From positions 1-54,485 of the forward strand of contig MGVA01000055.1 in the NCBI GenBank assembly GCA_001800245.1: 54,485 nucleotides of DNA, given 5' to 3'. Positions 36,967 to 44,268 of this stretch are shown here, piece after piece. The notes beneath the pieces are model-generated. The model saw only the letters and a program-made list of their open reading frames with translations, ran no database searches and was not told the origin of the DNA. This stretch comes from Elusimicrobia bacterium RIFOXYA12_FULL_51_18. Its GTDB lineage: Bacteria; Elusimicrobiota; Elusimicrobia; Elusimicrobiales; UBA9959. Each line of letters opens with the position of its first letter. The stretch's first letter is position 1. The translations under genes were made by a program, and so were the position numbers.

Positions 36967-37046
36967 CTTCTACTTTGGCAATGCTGGTAAAAGGCGTACA
37001 TCCCCCCTGGCTGAAAGTAACCGGCAAAGAACCGCCCTGGGCCTGA
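36967..37046 (+). pseudogene. Remnant of a kinase/receiver gene 3' end, copy 2
   Basis: A frame ending TGA at 37046 reads PPWLKVTGKEPPWA, nearly the same as the end of the kinase at 29311-31026 (LPWLKVTGKESPWA). The 46 bp 37001-37046 are close to 30981-31026 at DNA level. The frame upstream (TLAMLVKG) also resembles the kinase (TMATGHGA). It lies 46 bp before the enhancer sites of module 3, as the kinase lies before module 2. Confidence 0.75.
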
Positions 37047-37091
37047 GCCCGGGCGCCAGCGGAGCAAAGCGGGTACCCAAGTCCGTTTTTT

Positions 37092-37128
37092 TATTTTCAT
37101 TTGGAAATAATATTTTCAAATGAAAATG
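37092..37128 (+). promoter_or_regulatory. Paired upstream activator sites, module 3
   Basis: TATTTTC-ATTT-GGAAATA (37092-37109) and TATTTTC-AAAT-GAAAATG (37111-37128), centres 19 bp apart; the proximal centre is 93.5 bp from the -24 GG of P3. Confidence 0.87.
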
Positions 37129-37211
37129 TTTTAACCTGTTACGCTCTTCCAAATACCGGCAAAAGACCCTGTTTTCCAAGTAAAAACTGAAAACCGGTCC
37201 TTTCCAATTAC

Positions 37212-37227
37212 TGGCATATAAATTGCC
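37212..37227 (+). promoter_or_regulatory. Sigma-54 promoter P3
   Basis: TGGCATATAAATTGCC, 60 bp before the 30-codon precursor gene. One T interrupts the A-tract found in the others. Confidence 0.87.
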
Positions 37228-37271
37228 CTGTAGGGGCGTAACAACAAAACTGACAGCCCTGGAGGAATAGT

Positions 37272-37364
37272 ATGAAGATAAGACTGATAAAAGATGTGGA
37301 ACGGCGCGGTATATTCTACGGATCAAGGAATTTCTGCACGGTGTTCTGCAACCTTAAGTCTTAA
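37272..37364 (+). CDS. RiPP-type precursor peptide B
   Basis: 30 residues, with GGAGG 9 bp before the ATG. N-terminal half basic (MKIRLIKDVERRG), C-terminal half IFYGSRNFCTVFCNLKS with two Cys four residues apart (C22, C26). A hairpin and a radical SAM/SPASM gene follow. No resemblance to precursors A or C apart from size, position and C-terminal Cys. Confidence 0.72.
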   Translation: MKIRLIKDVERRGIFYGSRNFCTVFCNLKS

Positions 37365-37385
37365 ATGACCGCGGAGGACGCATCC

Positions 37386-37411
37386 ATGCCGGGCTTCACT
37401 AAGCCCGGCAT
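37386..37411 (+). terminator. Hairpin between precursor B and its maturase
   Basis: ATGCCGGGCTT pairs perfectly with AAGCCCGGCAT across a CACT tetraloop. No T run. It lies inside a possible upward extension of the maturase frame, which argues for the later start at 37428. Confidence 0.75.
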
Positions 37412-37427
37412 GGATAAAAAGGAAACT

Positions 37428-38705
37428 ATGAAAGATCTTAAACCTTCGGTGTATAACGAAACCATCCAGGACGGGGATAAAAAGTATATCTACAATTTTT
37501 ATAGTGGCGCCATCGTGGAGGTGGACGGCGGCGCGCAGATCGAGACCGCCGGCCTTTCCGCCGAGGGCGCGGCCCTGCTGAAAGAGAAGGGTTTTCTTGT
37601 GGATGGCGGGGTAGACGAGCTGCGACGGCTGGAGTTCTCGTATTTGGCCGGTAAGTTCGACAAAAGTTCGCTTGGGCTTACCCTCTGCACCACGCTGGAG
37701 TGCAATTTCAGCTGCCCCTACTGCTATGAGGGTAAAAGCAAAACCGGCTCAGCGATGAGCGCCGAAGTCATAGCCGGGATATCCGATTTTGTCAGGATGA
37801 AGCTGAGCGACAACAGCATCAACACGCTTTATGTCAATTTTCTGGGCGGGGAGGCCCTATTAAGGCTCGATGTTCTTGCGGCGGCGCTCGATAGCCTGAA
37901 GGCTGAGGCCAAAAAGAAGAACGTGACGCTGAATGCCGGGCTGGTAACGAACGGCTACCTGCTGGACGAGGCCATGAAAACCATCGATATGCCGGGGGAC
38001 ATACAGAGTCTGCAGGTGACGTTCGACGGTTTTGGCGCTAGCCATGACCGGCTGCGCCGGCCCGCCGGAGGCGGCGGCAGCTTTGAACGGATATTTCAAA
38101 ACATGGTGCTGGCTCTTGAGAAAGGCGTGCGCGTGGCCGCCAGGTACAACCTGACGGCGGATAACGCGGCCGACGCGATGCTGCTCATAGACAGGCTGGC
38201 GGGGCTTGAAAAAAAGCCTTTACTATATTTCGGGCATGTTAGCGCCATAGGCGGCGCGGATACCTGCAAATCCGTCGCCTGCATGAGCCGCATGGATTAT
38301 TCCAAAACGGACCTGGAGCTGGCGAGATATGCCGCCTCAAAAGGCGTTAAAACGGACTTTATGCCCGCCGGCAAGGGCAATTATTGCACCGCCGACGCGG
38401 TGAACGGCTTCACCATAGATCCCCAGGGATATATCTATAAATGCTGGAGCGGCGTCGGCAAAGCGGAATTGGCCTGCGGCAGCGTGCTGGCGGCCAGCCC
38501 GGAAGAATGCATAACCGATGAGAGCCGGTACTATATGTACACGATGGATAATCCTTTCCAGGGCGCCTGCTCGGGCTGCAAACTCCTGCCGGTCTGCATG
38601 GGCGGCTGCCCGGTAGAAAGGCGTTCCGGGGTAAAGCAATGCTCTAAATTCAAATTCCAGGATATGGAATTTGTAAAATTATACGCGGAGGGGTTTTCAA
38701 AATGA
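37428..38705 (+). CDS. Radical SAM/SPASM peptide maturase
   Basis: 425 residues from ATG 37428 (GGA upstream; beyond it the frame crosses the hairpin). About 75 N-terminal residues may hold the precursor-binding domain. Cluster motif CNFSCPYCYEG (C92, C96, C99), LGGEALL, VTNGY. SPASM region: DPQGYIYKCWSG, CSGCKLLPVCMGGCP and a Cys in KQCSKF. Overlaps the MFS gene as ATGA. Presumed to modify precursor B. Confidence 0.9.
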   Translation: MKDLKPSVYNETIQDGDKKYIYNFYSGAIVEVDGGAQIETAGLSAEGAALLKEKGFLVDGGVDELRRLEFSYLAGKFDKSSLGLTLCTTLECNFSCPYCYEGKSKTGSAMSAEVIAGISDFVRMKLSDNSINTLYVNFLGGEALLRLDVLAAALDSLKAEAKKKNVTLNAGLVTNGYLLDEAMKTIDMPGDIQSLQVTFDGFGASHDRLRRPAGGGGSFERIFQNMVLALEKGVRVAARYNLTADNAADAMLLIDRLAGLEKKPLLYFGHVSAIGGADTCKSVACMSRMDYSKTDLELARYAASKGVKTDFMPAGKGNYCTADAVNGFTIDPQGYIYKCWSGVGKAELACGSVLAASPEECITDESRYYMYTMDNPFQGACSGCKLLPVCMGGCPVERRSGVKQCSKFKFQDMEFVKLYAEGFSK

Positions 38706-39925
38706 AAAACTTCTACTTCCTGTTCTTCTCGCAGATGGTGTCGCTCAGCGGCAGCGTGCTGAACTCGGTCGTCTCGATGTTCTGGGTCTACAGCATCACG
38801 GGCTCGCTGTCCGGTTCCATACTCTCCGGTTTCTTCCCGGTGGCGGTATACTTCCTGATGTCCGCGTTCGCGGCGGCCATGGTGGATAGAGGCTCAAAAA
38901 AGAAGTTCGTGCTCCTAGGCGAAGCCGTGCAGGCCCTGGTGTTCGTGGCGTTTTTCCTCATGGCCAAGCATGAAATAAAAAATCTGTACACCGTGTACGC
39001 TTTACAGGGACTTATCGGCATGGCCAGCGCGTTCTTCTCGCCGGCGATCGCGGCCTGGGAGATGGGTTACATAAGGGACGTTTATCATAAGCTGGCCGGC
39101 AAGATGCATGTGGTCACCACCGTCCTGAACCTTTCGTTCACGCTTATCGGAGGGCTGCTGGCCGCCCGCGTACCCTTCCACTATATCTTCCTCTACAACG
39201 CGGTTTCCTTCGCGGCGGCTTTTTTAATAGAGGCCTTTATCACGGAGCCCGTCCAGGCCGCGCCGCCCCCGAAGGCGGCCGGGCCCGGGCACCTGCTTTC
39301 GGATATGGCCGCGGGCCTGCGGTATATAATCTCCGAAAAGCCCGCCGTGTTTTTAAGCATCCTTCTCCTGTCGCTGATAAACATGTTCTTCGCTCCGTTG
39401 GCCAATGTCATGCCCGTGTTCGTCAAAGCCGGCCTGAACCTGGGCCCGGACGCCTTCAGCTATACGATGATCGCCAGCATGGCCGGGTCCATGGCCGCCG
39501 GGTTCGCCGCAGGCAAGTTCGGGAAGCTGAGCGTTCCCATGCTGCTGTTTTTCTGTGTCGCGGACGCCGGCCTGTGCCTGCTGATGTATTTTATAAACGG
39601 CCTGGTCCCCCTGCTGCTGGTCATGGTGGTTGTCGGGTTCATCGTGAGCCTCATGTCCATCGCCGTAAAAATAGAAGTGAGCACCGTAAAGCCGGAGTAT
39701 TACTGCAAGGTCCAGTCGCTCAGCGAGAACATCGCCAGCCTGCTGGTGCCCGTAGGGATACTGATGATGTCGGCGCTGGCCGGGTCCGGCGGTGTCCGGA
39801 TGCCGTTCCTTTTCTCCGGAATAGCCCTGCTGGCCATCGCCGGCCTGTTCGGGCTGCTGATACTTTCCAAAAAGTTTAAGCTTGGTTTTGCCGCGGCGAA
39901 TCCAGCGGTGGAGGGGCAAATATGA
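38702..39925 (+). CDS. MFS exporter
   Basis: 407 residues with twelve predicted helices, of the MFS_3 (EntS-like) exporter type. The loop after helix 2 reads AAMVDRGSKKKFV, the motif A position. Translationally coupled to the maturase (ATGA) and to the next gene (ATGA). Likely exports peptide B. Confidence 0.88.
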   Translation: MKNFYFLFFSQMVSLSGSVLNSVVSMFWVYSITGSLSGSILSGFFPVAVYFLMSAFAAAMVDRGSKKKFVLLGEAVQALVFVAFFLMAKHEIKNLYTVYALQGLIGMASAFFSPAIAAWEMGYIRDVYHKLAGKMHVVTTVLNLSFTLIGGLLAARVPFHYIFLYNAVSFAAAFLIEAFITEPVQAAPPPKAAGPGHLLSDMAAGLRYIISEKPAVFLSILLLSLINMFFAPLANVMPVFVKAGLNLGPDAFSYTMIASMAGSMAAGFAAGKFGKLSVPMLLFFCVADAGLCLLMYFINGLVPLLLVMVVVGFIVSLMSIAVKIEVSTVKPEYYCKVQSLSENIASLLVPVGILMMSALAGSGGVRMPFLFSGIALLAIAGLFGLLILSKKFKLGFAAANPAVEGQI

Positions 39926-40647
39926 AAACTATCGTAACGCTGCTGGCGCTTATAGGAGGCAATTGTATGGCTGCTGAAATAACGAACTGGGAGTTTAAGG
40001 CGGGAGAAGCCCGGTCTATACGGATGAATACGGAAGCGGGCGGGGTGACGCTGGTGGCCGCGGAGGGAAGTTCGGTGAAAGCGGAGATCGTCGGGGAATA
40101 TTCAACGGAAAAATGCGAAATACGGGCCGAGGTGAGCGGCGGTGAATTGCTTCTTAAAGCCTCAGCTAAGAAGAGATGGTTCTGGAAAAACAGCGCCTGT
40201 AAGACCGGGTTTAAGGTTTACGCCCCGGCCGGGACAAAGATTTTTTCTAAAACCAGCGCGGGCAATGTGGAGGTCGGGGCCTTTTCTTCCGGAGCGGATA
40301 TCTCCGTGGGTGCCGGCAATATAAAACTGGCCGGACTTTCAGGGCCGATAAAGATATCGATCGGCGCCGGGAACGTAAAAGGGGAGATTTATTCCGAGGA
40401 TATGGCGTGTAAAACCGGCACCGGGGCGTTGGACCTGGACTGGAAAAACGCTCCAAAAGCGGGTAAGGCTTCTATCCATGCCGGGATGGGCACGATCGCT
40501 CTTTCTTTCCCGGCCGAGAGCAAACTCAATATAAGCAATTCCACAGGGATGGGGGGATTCAACAGCGAGATAGGCAGCGATCCCTCCGCTGCGTTCAGGC
40601 TGGACATAAAGAACGGCATGGGCTCGACATGGATAAAGAAAAGCTGA
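39922..40647 (+). CDS. Secreted beta-helix-like protein (DUF4097-type)
   Basis: 241 residues with a signal peptide (about 1-18, ending CMAAE). Repeating strand units such as TSAGNVEVGAFSSGADISVG and IGAGNVKGEIYSED give a right-handed-helix pattern typical of DUF4097. Same general type as the protein at 23703-24350, in another unit of the same regulon. Could be an envelope-bound immunity or receptor protein; function unknown. Confidence 0.78.
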   Translation: MKTIVTLLALIGGNCMAAEITNWEFKAGEARSIRMNTEAGGVTLVAAEGSSVKAEIVGEYSTEKCEIRAEVSGGELLLKASAKKRWFWKNSACKTGFKVYAPAGTKIFSKTSAGNVEVGAFSSGADISVGAGNIKLAGLSGPIKISIGAGNVKGEIYSEDMACKTGTGALDLDWKNAPKAGKASIHAGMGTIALSFPAESKLNISNSTGMGGFNSEIGSDPSAAFRLDIKNGMGSTWIKKS

Positions 40648-40685
40648 CCCCGGCGCGGCCGGAGCTAAAGAGTTGGTTAACCTGG

Positions 40686-40918
40686 TTAACCTGAAAAATT
40701 CAGTTGAATTTTTCCCTTCGCGGAGCTCAGGTGCGCTTCGCGCGGCATAAACCCTCGAAAACCTGGCGCGCATTGCGCTTGGTTTTCGACCCGCTGCTGC
40801 GGGGAATCCTGGCCGTCTTATGGCCATAGGCCCTTATACGGCACCTACGCAGGTATTGCATTTTTTGTTCACAGGATCTTCCAATGGAAACCAAGTTGAA
40901 CTGCAGGATTCGGGTTAA
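40686..40918 (-). repeat. TTAA-flanked miniature element, copy 2 (inverted)
   Basis: 233 bp, opposite orientation to 31023-31209 and almost identical over the first 125 bp. It has an extra block of about 46 bp (40810-40856) whose GGCCGTCTTATGGCCATAGG matches units of the tandem array at 50321-50513. Together the two copies flank modules 2 and 3 as inverted repeats about 9.5 kb apart. Confidence 0.75.
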
Positions 40919-40944
40919 GGCGGGCCTAAAAGGCCCGCCTTTTT
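40917..40944 (+). terminator. Rho-independent terminator of module 3
   Basis: AAGGCGGGCC pairs perfectly with GGCCCGCCTT (loop TAAAA), followed by TTTT. The remaining 110 bp up to the convergent MFS gene show nothing else. Confidence 0.85.
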
Positions 40945-41053
40945 ACTTCCGAGGATAACAGTCTCTCCGTCCAGGAAAACATATTTTCAGTAGAAGCCGC
41001 CAACACCCCGTATCCGAATCAGGAGATTCGAGTCCGGGAATTCGGGCTCCTGC

Positions 41054-42265
41054 TCAGGTTTGGCTTGTATTATAAGTGTGGTGGTTCCTGAAATAGTAGA
41101 TAAATATCCCGATCGGGATAATGACCAGCAGGCCGTAAAGGCTCATGGCATTCACCACCCCTAAGACGTCCATCAGCTTGCCTATCAGGATATAGGACAC
41201 CGAAATTAAAAATGTCTGGATGAAGGACCAGCTGGACATTATAGAGGCCCTCGTCCTGGAAGGGATCTGATGCTGCACATGCGTTTCCGTGATGACAAAG
41301 AATATTTCCGGCACTACCGCCATATAGCAAAAGACGGCCAGGCTCAGATACAGGTTCCCAGCGTATGTCAGCATCACGAGCAGGCCGCTCGATATCAGGG
41401 TGATAAAAGCGATTTTCTCATAAGAAAGAACGGCGTTGATTCTGGTGCTCGCAAGGTACGAGACTCCGGAAAAGATTTGTATGGCCGCGAACGCCATACC
41501 GATTTCTGCGGTCGTAAGCTTAAAGTGCGACAGCAGCTTCTGATTCATTATGAAAAAGGGAGTGGAAATAGCCTCGAACATCCCGAACGCCACAAATAGC
41601 CACAGCATCTTTATGCCGAGCGGAGAAGAAAAGAACTGCTTCAGCTCGGTTAGCGTCGAGGCCCCTTTGGTTTCCCCGATATCGGTCTTGTGATGCAATT
41701 GTTCTTCCCGGTCCTCAAACATCAGAAAGACGAAGAAAGCGGAGATAGCGGTGGCGGCCAGAGTGGAAACGTACACTATCGTCCAGGAGATGTTTTTGAT
41801 ATATCCGCCCAGGATCATGGCCGAACCCAGTGCGATCGCGCTTATCGTGTTTACCCGGGAATTTATTTTAAGATAGTCTTGTTCCCGGCCGCATTCCTTT
41901 AAACTGTCGTAAAGCAGGGACTTGTTCGCTCCCGAAACGAAAGCGAAGCCCGCGCCAAGGATAAAAAAAACGCAGACGAATGCCGGGAAAGAGCTGAACG
42001 TCACCATGCCGGCGTAGTGCAGCATCAGGCAGATCAGGCCACAGAACACGCTCCATTTACGTCCGATAGAATCCCCAAGGACTCCGGTCGGGAGTTCCAG
42101 GGCAAAAGAACTGAAGAACAGCACGGATTGCAGAACGCCTATCTGCGCGTTATTGAACCCCGTATCGGTCAGATAAAGGATGAATATAGCTCTGTCGAAA
42201 ACCAGGGAGTAAAAAAGGGCATACGCGAAGTATAGCGTGATATTTTTAGAATACCGATTATCCAT
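41054..42265 (-). CDS. MFS transporter
   Basis: 403 residues, twelve predicted helices, motif A as TGVLGDSIGRKW. It runs against the surrounding cassettes and sits directly behind the IS3 remnant, 22 bp away, so it may have lost its own promoter. No sigma-54 site on this strand. Substrate unknown. Confidence 0.88.
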   Translation of the reverse strand: MDNRYSKNITLYFAYALFYSLVFDRAIFILYLTDTGFNNAQIGVLQSVLFFSSFALELPTGVLGDSIGRKWSVFCGLICLMLHYAGMVTFSSFPAFVCVFFILGAGFAFVSGANKSLLYDSLKECGREQDYLKINSRVNTISAIALGSAMILGGYIKNISWTIVYVSTLAATAISAFFVFLMFEDREEQLHHKTDIGETKGASTLTELKQFFSSPLGIKMLWLFVAFGMFEAISTPFFIMNQKLLSHFKLTTAEIGMAFAAIQIFSGVSYLASTRINAVLSYEKIAFITLISSGLLVMLTYAGNLYLSLAVFCYMAVVPEIFFVITETHVQHQIPSRTRASIMSSWSFIQTFLISVSYILIGKLMDVLGVVNAMSLYGLLVIIPIGIFIYYFRNHHTYNTSQT

Positions 42266-42286
42266 TCTTCAGCCCTCCGCCAAAAG

Positions 42287-42568
42287 CTATGCGTGTTTTC
42301 TGCCTGGGAAAAGATGCCGGACCGGATAAGAGCGCTCGCCGATAATCTTAAGAAGATCGTCGTTCTTGGCTCCCTGGCCGTCCGACTGGCGATTCTTGCC
42401 TTTTTCAAACAGTTCTGGCAGCCGCGCCAACAATTCCTGCTTCCAACGGGTGATCATGTTGTCGTGCACCCCGTACTGCGAATTCAGCTCCGCCAGGGTC
42501 TCCTCGCCTTTCAACGCTTCCAGGACTACCCGGGCCTTAAACGCGGACTCAAACGTTTTACGCAGCAT
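42287..42568 (-). mobile_element. IS3-family OrfA remnant
   Basis: 93 residues with the IS3/IS911 OrfA helix-turn-helix start (RKTFESAFKARVVLEALKGE, then YGVHDNMITRWKQEL). The similarity ends near KIIGE, after which the frame is unrelated; OrfB is absent. The element end probably lies in 42590-42650 (TGGACCATTTTTTAGG on the minus strand). It separates the MFS gene from module 4. Confidence 0.85.
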
Positions 42569-42690
42569 AACGGCCTCCTATGGTGTATTGTACTTCCTTT
42601 TTTGCACCTTAAGTCATCCTAAAAAATGGTCCAGTTTTTCTCGCCTATTATAGTCCGCTGTCTCCTGAAAAGTAAATTCGTCCAACTCTA

Positions 42691-42736
42691 ATCTTCCCTG
42701 GCTTAAAGTAATCGGAAAAGAGCCTCTCTGGTCTGA
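42691..42736 (+). pseudogene. Remnant of a kinase/receiver gene 3' end, copy 3
   Basis: The 46 bp resemble 30981-31026 and 37001-37046 and read LPWLKVIGKEPLW before losing the stop. It is the most decayed copy. It lies 56 bp before the enhancer sites of module 4 and just downstream of the IS3 remnant. Confidence 0.72.
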
Positions 42737-42767
42737 CTCCAGCCATAAGTTATAGGAAAGACCGGGG

Positions 42768-42792
42768 AGGCGGGACAAAATACCGCCTTTTT
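42768..42792 (+). terminator. Hairpin before control module 4
   Basis: AGGCGG pairs with CCGCCT, followed by five T. Insulates module 4, as at 22831 and 31239. Confidence 0.55.
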
Positions 42793-42829
42793 ATTTTCAT
42801 TTGAAAATAAATATTCTCAAATGAGAATA
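42792..42829 (+). promoter_or_regulatory. Paired upstream activator sites, module 4
   Basis: TATTTTC-ATTT-GAAAATA (42792-42809) and TATTCTC-AAAT-GAGAATA (42812-42829), centres 20 bp apart. The second site has matching changes in both arms (T to C and A to G), which keeps the palindrome and shows selection on symmetry. The proximal centre is 93.5 bp from the -24 GG of P4. Confidence 0.88.
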
Positions 42830-42912
42830 TGTTTAACTGTTTTGTTCCGTTCCATCCCTCCTAAACGCAGATTCCCATATTAAAACCATTGAAGCTGGCC
42901 TTCTTCAGCAAT

Positions 42913-42928
42913 TGGCATAAAAATTGAT
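42913..42928 (+). promoter_or_regulatory. Sigma-54 promoter P4
   Basis: TGGCATAAAAATTGAT: -24 element intact, -12 element TTGA instead of TTGC, so perhaps weaker. 58 bp before precursor C. Confidence 0.8.
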
Positions 42929-42970
42929 CTGTATGGGGTGAAGTTAGTTGAAACTAAAAAGGAAAAAGAC

Positions 42971-43090
42971 ATGAAAAATACAAATAATGATAAAATGGAA
43001 GTACTGCAGTCGGAGGCGGAAATCCTCGCGCTTATCGATTCTGATGCTCTTGAAATGCCTTCCTGGGATGATGGCTGCTATGTCAGATAA
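42971..43090 (+). CDS. RiPP-type precursor peptide C
   Basis: 39 residues. The first 28 form an acidic, helical leader-like part (KMEVLQSEAEILALIDSD); the end is MPSWDDGCYVR with one Cys three residues from the C terminus. It follows P4 and precedes a hairpin and a radical SAM gene. No clear family. Confidence 0.73.
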   Translation: MKNTNNDKMEVLQSEAEILALIDSDALEMPSWDDGCYVR

Positions 43091-43109
43091 TTAACGGAAT
43101 TGTGCCCTA

Positions 43110-43140
43110 CGGGCTGCCCGGAATTATTCCTGGCAGCCCG
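43110..43140 (+). terminator. Hairpin between precursor C and its maturase
   Basis: CGGGCTGCC pairs perfectly with GGCAGCCCG over a 13-base loop that can pair further (CGG/CCT). Weak T tail. Third example of a hairpin in this position. Confidence 0.75.
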
Positions 43141-43191
43141 TTGATAAAAATCGAGAAACAGGACGAGTTCTGCGTCAGAGGGAGAGTTTTA

Positions 43192-44268
43192 ATGAAGGTC
43201 CTTCGGAATTTAAATATAATAATCCGGCCAGTGAACGATCGATGCAATTTGAATTGCAAATATTGTATCACTAAGGACCGTTATTCCCGCGACACCATGC
43301 TTCGGGAGACGCTTAAAATAGAAACTTTTCAAAAACTGATAAATGATATAAAAGACCTGCATTTACAGAATGTGCGGTTTACCTGGCACGGGGGTGAACC
43401 GCTGCTGATGCCGAATAGTTTTTATAAGAATGTCTTTGCTTTGCAGAGCGGGCTTAATGGCATAGAATATACCACCACTCTTCAAACAAACGGCACTTTG
43501 ATGGATGAGGAGCGCCTGTTGTTTTTTAAGGAAAACGGAGTAGCTGTGGGGTTCAGCCTGGATGGCTGCAAATACAGTCACAATTCCTATCGTTTCCCCA
43601 ACCAAGCACAATTCGAAGCCGTGCTTGACAATATCAGGCTGGCAAAAAAACTCGGCGTGCGCTTTTCTATAATAATGGTCGCACATGAAAAAAACGTCCG
43701 GGATGTTGCGGAACTATGCGATTTTATAGATGAGCTGGATCCGCCTAATGGGTTTACAATAAATCCATTGTTTTTAGGGGAAGGCAAGATGGCCGGACTT
43801 TCTCTAAAACAGGAGGAATTTTCAAAGTTCCTTTTTGCTCTTTACGATAACCGGAAGGGTCGCCAGGTTTTCCCTGGCAGTTATATCTATGCGGCCGAAA
43901 AAGGCTTAAACAAGGCTGTTCCAAAGCTGTGTTTTTTTTCCGGGCGCTGCGCCAATTTTGTGTCAATGAACGGGAGCGGGGACATGTTCTCCACATGCTA
44001 TGAAAATTCAAGTTACTATTTGGGCAATATAAACACCACATCACTGTCGGAACTTCTAAAGGTGCATCTTGTGCGGCATGAAACAAAAATAGACCCGCAA
44101 TTCAAAAACAAAAGCATTTACAGGGAAATGGGAAGCGATCCATCGTTGGTATACTTCCAAGGCAAAGGCTGCACAAAAAGACTGCTAAATGGAATGGATC
44201 CGTATTTCCGCTCTTATATCGAGCTGATAGAGTATGTCAAAAAACAAAGCGAAAAGACCAAATCCTAA
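43192..44268 (+). CDS. Radical SAM peptide maturase (sulfatase-maturase-like)
   Basis: 358 residues from ATG 43192 (GGGAG upstream; the frame beyond crosses the hairpin). The cluster motif is right at the N terminus, CNLNCKYC (C18, C22, C25), then WHGGEPLLM and FSLDGCKYSHNSYR as in anaerobic sulfatase-maturating enzymes. The C-terminal half has fewer Cys than a full SPASM domain (CFFSGRC, SGDMFSTCYENS). It lacks the N-terminal precursor-binding extension of the other maturases. Presumed to act on precursor C. Overlaps the ABC-F gene by 35 bp. Confidence 0.87.
   Translation: MKVLRNLNIIIRPVNDRCNLNCKYCITKDRYSRDTMLRETLKIETFQKLINDIKDLHLQNVRFTWHGGEPLLMPNSFYKNVFALQSGLNGIEYTTTLQTNGTLMDEERLLFFKENGVAVGFSLDGCKYSHNSYRFPNQAQFEAVLDNIRLAKKLGVRFSIIMVAHEKNVRDVAELCDFIDELDPPNGFTINPLFLGEGKMAGLSLKQEEFSKFLFALYDNRKGRQVFPGSYIYAAEKGLNKAVPKLCFFSGRCANFVSMNGSGDMFSTCYENSSYYLGNINTTSLSELLKVHLVRHETKIDPQFKNKSIYREMGSDPSLVYFQGKGCTKRLLNGMDPYFRSYIELIEYVKKQSEKTKS

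Noticed and set aside
41010-41050. A tRNA-like segment with ATTCGAGTCC
   Set aside because: No acceptor stem or anticodon arm can be folded around it.
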